From the NCBI GenBank assembly GCA_963727415.1, contig CAVSGF010000002.1:1612001-1676000 (forward strand): DNA of 64,000 bases, written 5' to 3'. Shown piece by piece: positions 44,142-52,415 of the stretch. How positions within the stretch are numbered: the stretch's first letter is position 1; every line of letters starts with the position of its first letter. This DNA comes from DASQPR01 sp963727415. Lineage in GTDB: Bacteria; Actinomycetota; Actinomycetes; Mycobacteriales; Micromonosporaceae. A program made the translations under genes and the position numbers. The notes beneath the pieces are model-generated. The model had not been told where the DNA came from, ran no database searches, and saw nothing but the letters and a program-made list of their open reading frames with translations.

Positions 44142-45603
44142 CCGGGCGTTGCCGGCACGCGCCGCCTTCGGCCGGCCGGGCCGCATCCTGAACGCATGGC
44201 GACCGCCGGTGAGGGCCGCGAGGTTCTGGATCGTCCAGGCCGGCGTCCTGTCCCTTGCGCTGTTCCACGATGTCGTACTGGTCGACGTCCACGATTCTCA
44301 CCACCCCTTCGGAGTCGACGACGCGATGTCGTCCGCGCTGTTACTCATTCCGGTCATCTACGCCGCGTTGAACTTTGGGTTTCACGGTTCAGTGGCAACC
44401 GCCTTGTGGGCCACGGCCCTGATCGCTCCGCACTGGTGGCTGATGCGCTCGCTCACCGCCGCGCACCTGACGATCGAGCTGGGAAACCTCACCATCCTTC
44501 TCGTCGTCGCGGTCGTGGTCGGGCAACGGGTAGAGCGCGAGCAGCGGGCGAGGCATCGAGCCGAGATGTCGCTGCACGTCGCGGAGGGTGCCTGGACCCG
44601 CTACCAGAGCCTGTTTGAGCAGCAGCCGGCACCAGTGATCATCGCCGATTCATCCGGGGCTATTAATGAGGTCAACACCGCCGCGACCCGGCTGTTCGGC
44701 CCGGTCGACCTCGGAACCAAGCTGCCGGCCTTGCTATCGATCACCACCGCGGAACTTCTCGGTGCCCGGCCGTCGTACTTGTCGCTGACCACGGTCGATG
44801 GCGACCGGCGGTTCTTCGTGCCCACCGCGCGCACTCTCGACGTCGACGGTGACAGACGGCTGGTGCAGATCGTTCTCACCGATGTCACTGAGCAGCGCCG
44901 CAGACAGGAGGAGCAGCGCGAGTTCGGCGGCCGCCTGCTCGCCGTGCAGGAAGAGGAACGGCGCAGGCTCGCCCAGGAACTGCACGATGACCCTCTGCAG
45001 AACCTCATGTACCTGGCGCGCACACTCGACGACCTGAGCGAGGACGCGGCTCTGCCGACGCAGACCGCGGTATCGATGCGGTACGCCGGCGAACTCGCTA
45101 CCCAAGCAGCCACCGCATTGCGTAAGACGATCCACGGCCTCCGGCCTTCGGTCCTGGACGACATCGGGATCGCGTCCGCGCTCCGCCAACTGGTCGCCGA
45201 CGTTCGAAGGCGCAGCACTCTCACCATCGACCTACGGTGCAAAGGCACCGAGAGCAGCCTGTCCCCGGATCTGAAACTGACCGCGTACCGGATCGTTCAG
45301 GAATCGCTGAACAACGTCGTGCGCCACGCCGAGGCACGCCGCGCGACGGTTTACGTCCGGTTCGGTGATCCGATGACCCTGACGATCAGCGACGATGGGC
45401 ACGGGATCCAGTCGGCCGATCAGAGGCAGGAGCGCCCCCTCTCCGGCCTGGGGCTTATCGGGATGCGTGAGCGGACCGCGCTGGCCGGGGGCAGCCTGCG
45501 GGTACGAGCCCGGTCTCCACACGGAACCGTCGTGCGAGCCACGCTGCCGACCGGAGCGAGGCGGCGAGGGCTCGAGACCGGCGCGGACGCCGGGACACGC
45601 TGA
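44128..45603 (+). CDS. Membrane sensor histidine kinase with PAS domain (NarL partner)
   Basis: 491 residues. The N-terminus has about four membrane helices (about 30-135) resembling a DUF4118-type sensor, then a PAS domain (about 160-270, FEQQPAPVIIADSSGAINEVN). A HisKA_3 dimerisation helix follows with the phosphoacceptor His in RRRLAQELHDDPLQNLMY, and an HATPase domain with N box YRIVQESLNNVVRHAEA and G box ISDDGHGI / GLGLIGMRERTALAGG. This is the NarX/DesK-like class that phosphorylates NarL regulators such as the upstream gene. ATG 44128 and 44131 are adjacent; either may be used. Confidence 0.93.
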   Translation: MMAVDRALPARAAFGRPGRILNAWRPPVRAARFWIVQAGVLSLALFHDVVLVDVHDSHHPFGVDDAMSSALLLIPVIYAALNFGFHGSVATALWATALIAPHWWLMRSLTAAHLTIELGNLTILLVVAVVVGQRVEREQRARHRAEMSLHVAEGAWTRYQSLFEQQPAPVIIADSSGAINEVNTAATRLFGPVDLGTKLPALLSITTAELLGARPSYLSLTTVDGDRRFFVPTARTLDVDGDRRLVQIVLTDVTEQRRRQEEQREFGGRLLAVQEEERRRLAQELHDDPLQNLMYLARTLDDLSEDAALPTQTAVSMRYAGELATQAATALRKTIHGLRPSVLDDIGIASALRQLVADVRRRSTLTIDLRCKGTESSLSPDLKLTAYRIVQESLNNVVRHAEARRATVYVRFGDPMTLTISDDGHGIQSADQRQERPLSGLGLIGMRERTALAGGSLRVRARSPHGTVVRATLPTGARRRGLETGADAGTR

Positions 45604-45646
45604 TCTGCGCCCGGCCTACTCCGAAACCGGTGGTCGGGATTTCCGT

Positions 45647-45682
45647 GGCTGTCGCCGGCGAACACGAGCGCCGGCGACAGCC
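45647..45682. terminator. Bidirectional terminator hairpin
   Basis: A perfect 14-bp stem (GGCTGTCGCCGGCG and its complement) with an 8-nt loop sits between the stop of the histidine kinase gene and the convergent stop of the secreted-protein gene. Position and strength suggest shared termination. Confidence 0.8.
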
Positions 45683-45697
45683 GTTATCGGGCGTGCG

Positions 45698-46369
45698 TCA
45701 GTTGCTGTAGGTGACTGCGCCGAGCATCTCGCCGGTGTTGGTGTCCGTGACCGTCACGGCCGAATCGACGATCGTGACGCCGGCCGGCGGAGTGTAGCCG
45801 TCGGTTGTCATCTGCCACTGCGCCATCGTGTAGCTGAACACGCGGTGGTCGTAGTGCGTCGTCGGGTCGCCGGCGAGCGTGTAGTGGTAGGATAGATCGA
45901 CGTCGACGTTGGACGACCCACCAGGGCATCCGAACGCCCACTCCGGATTGAGGCCGCCGAGCGCGTTGACGCCGCACGGCGCGGTCCGGGCTGACGAGCG
46001 ATGGAAGCACGTTGAGCCGATGGTGGCGCCGTCGGCGGTCACCGTGACGCAGATCTGGTAGGCGTACCAGCTGCCCGGGAAGAACATGGAGTCGATCCAC
46101 GGCGTGGTCGGGGTCACCAGCTGGTGCATTACCTGCTCGCTGTGCTCGGCGGATGGCGGGATAGCGTTGTTCATCGCGTCAGAGACCACGTCGATGTTGA
46201 CGCGAGCGGGTCTCGTGCAGCTGATAGCCCACGTCGGTGTCATCGCACGAAGGTTCCCGACGGCGCAGAAGCGGACAGCGGCGGCTTGTGCCGCGGATCC
46301 GGTGGCAGTGAGCGCGGCGACGGCGGCACCGATGATGACGAGCGCCGCGGCGAGCCGTTTTCTTCTCAC
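45698..46369 (-). CDS. Secreted protein of unknown function
   Basis: 223 residues. A signal peptide (MRRKRLAAALVIIGAAVAAL, cleavage near AQA-AAV, about residue 30) is followed by a mature beta-rich domain with six cysteines, probably disulfide-bonded, including RFCAVGN, ISCTRPA, QICVTV, STCFHRS, APCGVN and FGCPGG. The first and second halves show a loose repeat (AxxRFCxxGNL... / ...CGVNALGGLNPEWAFGC), suggesting an internal duplication. No catalytic motif is recognised. It appears to be a single-gene unit. Confidence 0.75.
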   Translation of the reverse strand: MRRKRLAAALVIIGAAVAALTATGSAAQAAAVRFCAVGNLRAMTPTWAISCTRPARVNIDVVSDAMNNAIPPSAEHSEQVMHQLVTPTTPWIDSMFFPGSWYAYQICVTVTADGATIGSTCFHRSSARTAPCGVNALGGLNPEWAFGCPGGSSNVDVDLSYHYTLAGDPTTHYDHRVFSYTMAQWQMTTDGYTPPAGVTIVDSAVTVTDTNTGEMLGAVTYSN

Positions 46370-46590
46370 GCAGACCTCCTATGGAGAGAAGTCAAGGACC
46401 CGAGGTCAACCGGGTCCGCTCCATTAATGATCACGATCTTGAAGGGCTCGCACAAGACCGCATGCGTGTGACCGCTGTCGCTGGGCAGGCGCCCGACCTG
46501 CAACGGCATTCGTCGATAGGACGATCTTTCCACCGACGCCCCCAGCTTCCAGGGCGCCGGCGCTACCCGGGCCTCGGCGAGGGGCATGTC

Positions 46591-46970
46591 TCATCCCTTG
46601 GCGACCGCGGCGAGTTGAGCGGCGGCCCAGCCGGTCGGCTGGAACGTGCCGCTATCGACGACGTCGATCGAGATGTACTTGGACGACAGGCCTGAGTGGT
46701 CGGTGGCGCTGTAGTGGTAGGTGCCGTTCGGAGTGGTCAGGGTGAGTTTCTCCAGCGCCTTCTGAATCTTGCTGGTATCGGTGCTCCCGGCGTGCTGGAT
46801 CGCGGCGGCGAGCAATTTCACGCCGGAGTACCCGTCAGCGGCGAACTGCGGTGGTGCATACCCGTGGGTGCTGGCGAAGGGACCGGTCAGTTCGCTGATG
46901 GCATCCTTCTGGGCGCCGTCGGGCAGGACACGAACCGAATCCACCGGGACGGGCCAGCCAGGCGTGCATC
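46591..46970 (-). pseudogene. C-terminal fragment of a LivK-type ABC substrate-binding protein
   Basis: About 125 residues match the C-terminal lobe of branched-chain amino-acid/amide-binding proteins: YAPPQFAADGYSGVKLLAAAIQHAG, TSKIQKALEKLTLTTPNGTYHYSATDHSGL and a final IDVVDSGTFQPTGW. The signal peptide and N-terminal lobe are absent; in-frame sequence reaches GWPVPVDSVRVLPDG and then meets the end of the GH18-like gene. A GTG at 46944 could start a 117-residue product, but without the other lobe it would not bind ligand. A deletion remnant is most likely. Confidence 0.8.
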
Positions 46971-46975
46971 CGGTC

Positions 46976-48016
46976 TCAGCCGTGTCCGGCCGGCGCGTAC
47001 CAGTCGCGGTGGTAGACGGTCCAGTCGGCGGCGGTCACGGTGAAGTCCACGTAGATCGCGACGCCGAATGGGCGGCCGGGAGGATCGGTGCCGAGCGCCA
47101 GCCGTACGCCACGCAGGGCGTTCCCGGTTGTCTCGATGCCGGAGCGGTGCCGGTTGTTCCAGTCGGCGTAGGCCGGTACGCCGATCAGCAGCGCCACGCT
47201 CGTGGGTACGGCCCGCAGCGCCAGGGTCGTCATCCGGCGCACCCATCCCGTGTACACCTGGGGCGTCCAGGACCATGTGTCGTAGGCCATGACCGCCACC
47301 TGGTCGACCTGCTCGGCGAGCCGGTGCAAGTACCCGGCCGACCAGACCGCGTGGCGGCCGGGTAGCGCCGCGACCGCGCCCGCCAGCCCGGCTACCGGCG
47401 CGAGCATGCTCACCGAGAGGGACAGGACGGCGTGCCGGGCTTTCGTCACCGCGTGCGTGTCGTGCACGAGCGTGACCAGGTCCGGATCGCCGTCGTCCAC
47501 CGGCTCCATGTCCAGGTGTATGCCGTCGAAGCCGTCGTCGAGCACCTGCGACATCGCGGTCAGCACGGTGCGGCGGGTGGTGGCCGAGCCCAGGTCGAGT
47601 TGGCCGGGGACGGGGTGGGCGCCCAGCCACGCCTGCACGCGTACGCCCGGGAGTGCGGCGTGCAGCGCGCCGATCAGCCACCGGGCCCGCGGGCGCAGGC
47701 TCGACTGGAGCGAGCCGTCGTCGGAGAACGGGCCGGTGTGGACGAACAGGTCCCGGATGCCGGTGCCACGGAGTTGAGTGGCGAGCGCGTCGACATCCGA
47801 GCGCGTCTTGCGCCCGTCGACCCAGGCGTGGCCGAGCCACTCGGCGTCCGCGCCGGTGCTGCGGGCGGATGCGGCCGGGGTACCGGTACCGAGGATCGAC
47901 AGGCCCACCGAGGCCCACGCGAACCCGGTTACGGCTACGGTCTGCACCGCGGCGGCCAACACCGCCACGAACACGAGTAGCGAACGCAGGACGCGGCGGC
48001 GGATCACGTCGGGCAT
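46976..48016 (-). CDS. GH18-like secreted or membrane-anchored glycosidase-fold protein
   Basis: The ATG at 48016 gives 346 residues. A basic N-terminus and a hydrophobic helix (VLRSLLVFVAVLAAAVQTVAV) act as signal or anchor. The rest is a TIM barrel with GH18-type landmarks: DLFVHTGPFSDDG, VQAWLGAH, the strand-4 DDGFDGIHLDMEPV (DxxDxDxE-like, catalytic Glu candidate), VAVMAYDTWSWTPQVY and a late LLIGVPAY. Chitinases and related spore-cortex or peptidoglycan enzymes share this fold. The DGIHLDME spacing departs slightly from classical DGxDxDxE, so substrate and even activity are uncertain. Confidence 0.7.
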   Translation of the reverse strand: MPDVIRRRVLRSLLVFVAVLAAAVQTVAVTGFAWASVGLSILGTGTPAASARSTGADAEWLGHAWVDGRKTRSDVDALATQLRGTGIRDLFVHTGPFSDDGSLQSSLRPRARWLIGALHAALPGVRVQAWLGAHPVPGQLDLGSATTRRTVLTAMSQVLDDGFDGIHLDMEPVDDGDPDLVTLVHDTHAVTKARHAVLSLSVSMLAPVAGLAGAVAALPGRHAVWSAGYLHRLAEQVDQVAVMAYDTWSWTPQVYTGWVRRMTTLALRAVPTSVALLIGVPAYADWNNRHRSGIETTGNALRGVRLALGTDPPGRPFGVAIYVDFTVTAADWTVYHRDWYAPAGHG

Positions 48017-48327
48017 CGTGTCACACGTATGCTCCTCGGCCCTGGATTGCCCGCCGGGAGATCGGCTCGGGGACCGGCCCCCGAACGTCGGCACCGGTCA
48101 TGGCCGGCGTGTGCCAACTTCGCGGGCCGACCGTCACCTTAAATTAACTTGAGACTCGAATAAAGCCCTGTTCAGCGCGGTTCCGGTCCATCATGTCGAT
48201 GATCACGAATCCCTGGGCAGCGCGCTCGTAACAAGGTGGCGACCTTGACAGGGCCCGGTGGTATCGCGAGCCTCTAGCGTTGAGAGCGCTCTCCCCATAG
48301 TCCGCCATCGTTTTGGGGAGAGTCATG
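48017..48327. other. Divergent intergenic region upstream of GH3 and GH18-like genes
   Basis: It contains an A/T-richer patch at about 48138-48170, a TTGACA at 48245-48250 in the GH3 direction, a CebR-like palindrome at 48281-48294, and the GGGGAG ribosome-binding site at 48315. No coding potential is seen. The -10 box paired with TTGACA is not obvious. Confidence 0.6.
48281..48294. promoter_or_regulatory. CebR/CelR-like operator
   Basis: GAGAGCGCTCTC is a perfect 12-bp palindrome with central CG. It differs from the known CebR/CelR consensus TGGGAGCGCTCCCA, which controls cellulase and beta-glucosidase genes in Streptomyces and Thermobifida, only by an A for G in each arm plus the last base. 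It lies 34-47 bp upstream of the GH3 start. No cebR gene is in the window, so regulation would act in trans. Confidence 0.7.
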
Positions 48328-51300
48328 ATGTCTGCTGTCCCGGTGCCGCTTCGGCGTGCGCGAAAATGGCAACCGCTGGTCATGGCCGGTGCAATCACAC
48401 TATTCCTGCTGGCCTGGATCGTGATCGCCGTCGGGCCGGCCAGGGCCGCGGTTACCCTGCTGTCGCAGGGTAAGCCGGCGACCGCGTCCTCGACTGAGAA
48501 CGCCGGCACGCCGGCCAGCGCGGCGGTCGACGGCGATACCGGCACCCGGTGGTCGAGTGCGTTCAGCGACCCGCAGTGGCTCCAGGTCGACCTCGGGTCG
48601 ACGGTGACCATCAGCCAGGTCGTTCTGCAATGGGAGGCCGCCTACGCCACGGCGTTCCAGATCCAGGTGTCCACCGACGCGTCGGCGTGGACCACGATCT
48701 ACTCGACCACGACCGGCACCGGCGGCACCCAGACGCTCAATATCTCCGGCAGCGGCCGCTATATCCGGATGTACGGCACCGCTCGCGCGACCGGGTACGG
48801 GTACTCGCTGTGGGAGTTCCAGGTCTACGGCACGCCCGCGGGCGGCGGCGGATGCGGGACCAGCAACGCGGCACTGAACCAGCCGGCGACCGCGTCCTCG
48901 ACCGAGAACGCCGGCACGCCGGCCAGCGCGGCGGTCGACGGCGATACCGGCACCCGGTGGTCGAGTGCGTTCAGCGACCCGCAGTGGCTCCAGGTCGACC
49001 TCGGGTCGACGGTGACCGTGTGCCAGGTGGTGCTCCAGTGGGAGGCCGCCTACGCCACGGCGTTCCAGATCCAGATGTCGGCCGACGCGTCGGCGTGGAG
49101 CACGATCTACTCGACCACAACCGGCACCGGCGGCACCCAGACGCTCAATATCTCCGGCAGCGGCCGCTACATCCGGATGTACGGCACCGCTCGCGCGACC
49201 GGATACGGGTATTCGCTCTGGGAGTTCGTCGTCAACACCGGCAGCGGCACGACGTCGAGCCCGTCGGCCAGTCCGACCCCGAGTCCGTCCACCAGCGCGA
49301 CTGGCGGCCCCGGTCCGACCGAGTACTGCGGATACCAGGACCTTGCCCTGGGCCAGCCGACCACGGCGTCCTCGACCTACTCCGCCACCGGCAACCTGGC
49401 GTCCGCGGCGACCGACGGCGATCCCGGCACCCGCTGGGAAAGCGCCTACAGCGACCCGCAGTGGCTCGATGTCGACCTCGGCGCCCCGACCCAGATCTGC
49501 GGAGCCGGCCTGCTCTGGGAGGCCGCCTACGCCTCGGCGTACCAGATCCAGGTGTCCACCGATAATGCGAATTGGACCACGGTCTACTCGACTACGACCG
49601 GCACCGGCGGGAGCCAGTCGCTGACCCTCTCGACGACCGGCCGCTACATCCGGGTGTACGCCACGGTGCGCGCGACCCAGTGGGGCGATTCGATCTTCGA
49701 GTTCCGCGTCTTCGGGCTGACCACCGTCGCCCCGATCAGCGGCGGCAACGGCGACGGCGGCAACGGCATCTGCCCGTGGGTCAACTCCACAGCACCGGTC
49801 GCGACGCGGGTCCAGCAGGTGCTGAACACGATGAACCAGGCCGAGGAGTTGACCCTGCTCTCCGGCGACGGCGGCTCGTCGTACATCGGCCAGGTCGCGG
49901 CCATCCCCAACCTGTGCATCAAGGCGATGAACATGCAGGACGGTCCTAACGGAGTCGGCGACGGGACGGGCGGGGTCACCGCCTACCCCGACGGCGAGAA
50001 CGCCGCGGCCACCTGGGATCCGGCGCTGATCCAGCAGGAGGGCGCCGCGATGGGCGCCGAGTTCGCGGGCAAGGGCGTGAACGTCTCGCTCGGCCCGACC
50101 GCGAACCTGGTGCGCGATCCGCGATGGGGCCGGACCTACGAGACCTACGGTGAGGACCCGTACCTGGCAGGCCAGATCACCGCGGCCGAGGTCCTAGGTC
50201 TGCAGAGCCAGGGCGTCCAGGCGATGGTCAAGCACGTGGCGGCCTACGACCAGGAGCAGTACCCCAACGGCAACAACAACGAGACGGTCAGCGAGCAGGC
50301 GCTGCAGGAACTGTACCTGGCTCCGTTCCGGTCGGCCATCTACCAGTCGGCACCGGCGTCGTTCATGTGCTCCTACGCCGTGGTCAACGGCGCCGCCTCC
50401 TGCCAGAACGCCGATATGCAGATCAAGGGCCTGAACAACCAGGCGAACTTCGGTGGCTACATCACCTCCGATTGGGGGGCCGACTACAACAATGTCGCCT
50501 CGGTCGTGGGGGGCATGGAGATAGGTATGCCGTTCCCCGGCTCGATCGCGGCGGACATCGCCAACGCGATCGCGAACGGCACGCTGAGCCAGTACGCGGT
50601 GAACGCGGCCGTGGCCCGGATCCTGACCCAGATGTTCGCCTTCGGTATGTTCGACAACCCGGCGACCGGATCGCTGGCGACCAGCGTGACCTCGGCGGCG
50701 CACCAGCAGACCGCGTTGCGGCTCAGCGAGGAGGGCTCGGTCCTGCTGAAGAACAACGGAATCCTGCCGCTGAATCCGAACGGCACCGAGTCGATCGCCG
50801 TGATCGGCACCGATGCCGGTGCCGGCGTCGAACTCGCAGGCGGCGGCAGCGGTACGGTCACCAGCTCCAACACGATCTGGCCGGTCACCGGGATCCAGAA
50901 CGCGGTCGGGGTGAACGTGCACGTCACCTACACCGCGGGCAACGACAACGGCACCGCCGACATCGGGCAGGCGGTCACCGCGGCCCAGGCCGCGACCGAC
51001 GCGATCATCTTCGTCAGCCTTCCGGAGGGCGAGGAGAGCGACCTGGCCACGCTGAACCTGTCCAGCACCGACGAGTCGCTGATCCAGCAGGTGGCGGCGG
51101 CCAACCCGAACACGATCGTGGTGCTCAACAGCGGCGGACCCGTGGTCATGCCGTGGCTGAACTCGGTCGCGGGCGTGTTCGAGAACTGGTACCCCGGCCA
51201 GGAGGTCGGCAACGCCATGGCGGCGCTGATCTTCGGTACGGCGAACCCGTCCGGCAAGCTGCCGGTCACCTTCCCGGGCAGCCTGAGCCAGGTTCCCGCG

Positions 51301-52149
51301 CAGACGCAGGCGCAGTGGCCGGGCACGTCGACCGGGGTGAACTACAGCGAGGGTGTGAAGATCGGGTACCGCTGGTACCAGTCGCAGAACATCACGCCCG
51401 CGTTCCCGTTCGGGTACGGCCTGTCGTACACGAGCTTCTCCTTCTCCAACCTCAACGTCGGCGTGTTCAACGCCAACGGCACCGCGACCGTGACGGCCAC
51501 CGTCACCAACACCGGCTCGAAGGCCGGTTCGGAGGTCGCGCAGATGTACGTCAGCGACCCGGCCGCCAGCGGCAACCCGCCGCAGCAACTCGCCGGCTTC
51601 CAGCGGGTCACCCTCAACCCGGGCCAGAGCACGCCGGTCAGCTTCACCCTGACGATCCACCAGCTGGCCAACTGGTCCACCACCGACAACCAGTGGGAGG
51701 CCCAGGCCGGCACCTATGGCATCTCGGTCGGCGATTCCTCGGCCAACCGGCCGCTGTCCGCCACCACCAGCCTGGCTCACCGGCTCACCGGCCAGGTCGC
51801 CGCCGGCACCTCCGGCGCCGGCATCGCGTCGGCCAACATCGCGGTCAGCGCGAACGTCACCCCGAACTCGGGTGTCCCGGGCGCGGAGACGGTCGGCGTC
51901 GTCAACCCGTGGGGCTACAGCAGTCCGAAGGGCACCGCCGCGTCCTTCACCATGCAGGCCGTGGATTCCAACCCGTCCCAGACCCCGACCTTCACGGCGA
52001 CCGGGCTGCCACCCGGTTTCACGATCGCGTCGAACGGCACGATCTCGGGTACCGGCAGCACGCTCGGCACCTACACGGTGACGGTGACGGCGCGGGATAG
52101 CCAGGCGGTCACCGGCACGGCGACGTTCGTATGGTCCGTCGTGCAGTGA
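48328..52149 (+). CDS. Secreted GH3 beta-glycosidase with three discoidin (F5/8C) domains
   Basis: ATG 48328 (7 nt after GGGGAG; 48325 is the alternative) gives 1273 residues. Order: signal peptide with cleavage after ARA (about 40); three F5/8 type C/CBM32-like domains at about 48-169, 184-304 and 338-462, with a Thr/Ser/Pro linker between the second and third; GH3 N-terminal barrel from about 480 with the nucleophile Asp at about 715 in YITSDWGADY; GH3 C-terminal domain; fibronectin-like domain (about 1035-1145); and a terminal Ig-like domain (TGLPPGFTIASNGTISGTGS). It likely cleaves beta-glucoside or xyloside ends of plant polysaccharide while bound to carbohydrate outside the cell. A CebR-like operator precedes it. 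Confidence 0.93.
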   Translation: MSAVPVPLRRARKWQPLVMAGAITLFLLAWIVIAVGPARAAVTLLSQGKPATASSTENAGTPASAAVDGDTGTRWSSAFSDPQWLQVDLGSTVTISQVVLQWEAAYATAFQIQVSTDASAWTTIYSTTTGTGGTQTLNISGSGRYIRMYGTARATGYGYSLWEFQVYGTPAGGGGCGTSNAALNQPATASSTENAGTPASAAVDGDTGTRWSSAFSDPQWLQVDLGSTVTVCQVVLQWEAAYATAFQIQMSADASAWSTIYSTTTGTGGTQTLNISGSGRYIRMYGTARATGYGYSLWEFVVNTGSGTTSSPSASPTPSPSTSATGGPGPTEYCGYQDLALGQPTTASSTYSATGNLASAATDGDPGTRWESAYSDPQWLDVDLGAPTQICGAGLLWEAAYASAYQIQVSTDNANWTTVYSTTTGTGGSQSLTLSTTGRYIRVYATVRATQWGDSIFEFRVFGLTTVAPISGGNGDGGNGICPWVNSTAPVATRVQQVLNTMNQAEELTLLSGDGGSSYIGQVAAIPNLCIKAMNMQDGPNGVGDGTGGVTAYPDGENAAATWDPALIQQEGAAMGAEFAGKGVNVSLGPTANLVRDPRWGRTYETYGEDPYLAGQITAAEVLGLQSQGVQAMVKHVAAYDQEQYPNGNNNETVSEQALQELYLAPFRSAIYQSAPASFMCSYAVVNGAASCQNADMQIKGLNNQANFGGYITSDWGADYNNVASVVGGMEIGMPFPGSIAADIANAIANGTLSQYAVNAAVARILTQMFAFGMFDNPATGSLATSVTSAAHQQTALRLSEEGSVLLKNNGILPLNPNGTESIAVIGTDAGAGVELAGGGSGTVTSSNTIWPVTGIQNAVGVNVHVTYTAGNDNGTADIGQAVTAAQAATDAIIFVSLPEGEESDLATLNLSSTDESLIQQVAAANPNTIVVLNSGGPVVMPWLNSVAGVFENWYPGQEVGNAMAALIFGTANPSGKLPVTFPGSLSQVPAQTQAQWPGTSTGVNYSEGVKIGYRWYQSQNITPAFPFGYGLSYTSFSFSNLNVGVFNANGTATVTATVTNTGSKAGSEVAQMYVSDPAASGNPPQQLAGFQRVTLNPGQSTPVSFTLTIHQLANWSTTDNQWEAQAGTYGISVGDSSANRPLSATTSLAHRLTGQVAAGTSGAGIASANIAVSANVTPNSGVPGAETVGVVNPWGYSSPKGTAASFTMQAVDSNPSQTPTFTATGLPPGFTIASNGTISGTGSTLGTYTVTVTARDSQAVTGTATFVWSVVQ
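48474..48819 (+). repeat. DNA repeat copy 1 (discoidin domain 1)
   Basis: 346 bp encoding most of the first F5/8C domain, nearly identical to the copy 408 bp downstream. Long runs match base for base, including third positions. The spacing is an exact number of codons (136). Confidence 0.9.
48882..49227 (+). repeat. DNA repeat copy 2 (discoidin domain 2)
   Basis: Second copy of the 346-bp repeat. Differences are few and scattered, whereas the third discoidin domain (from about 49340) has clearly diverged. This indicates recent duplication or gene conversion between domains 1 and 2. Confidence 0.9.
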
Positions 52150-52163
52150 CCTGACAGGTCAAA

Positions 52164-52206
52164 CCGGCGATCGCGGTGCCCGTCGGCCGGGTACCGCGAT
52201 CACCGG
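52164..52206. terminator. Terminator-like hairpin after the GH3 gene
   Basis: Arms CCGGCGATCGCGGT and ACCGCGATCACCGG (14 bp, one mismatch) enclose a 15-nt GC-rich loop, starting 14 bp after the GH3 stop. No U tract. Confidence 0.65.
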
Positions 52207-52415
52207 CCGGGACGTCGGGACCGGCGTGGCTCCGGCTACGCGCACTGCGCGGTCTCGACCGCGCCACGCCGCGTGAGGGGGCCGAGCCGGGCGGATTAGT
52301 TCGACGACGGCAAGGCCCGCGTCGTGGGCGAGCGGAATCCGGCGATGCGGAGGAGGGTCCGGCGGATACTGGCGGAGCAATCGACGAGCCGATGACGCAG
52401 GGGATGCGATAACCA

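Noticed and set aside
46887..47918. 343-residue minus-strand frame opposite phase to the GH18-like gene
   Set aside because: Arg/Pro/Gly-rich shadow; the other frame has a signal sequence and barrel motifs.
50194..51780. 528-residue open frame antisense to the GH3 gene
   Set aside because: It lies wholly opposite a strongly supported coding region and its composition (Arg/Gly/Val/Asp-rich, no motifs) is that of antisense high-GC codons.
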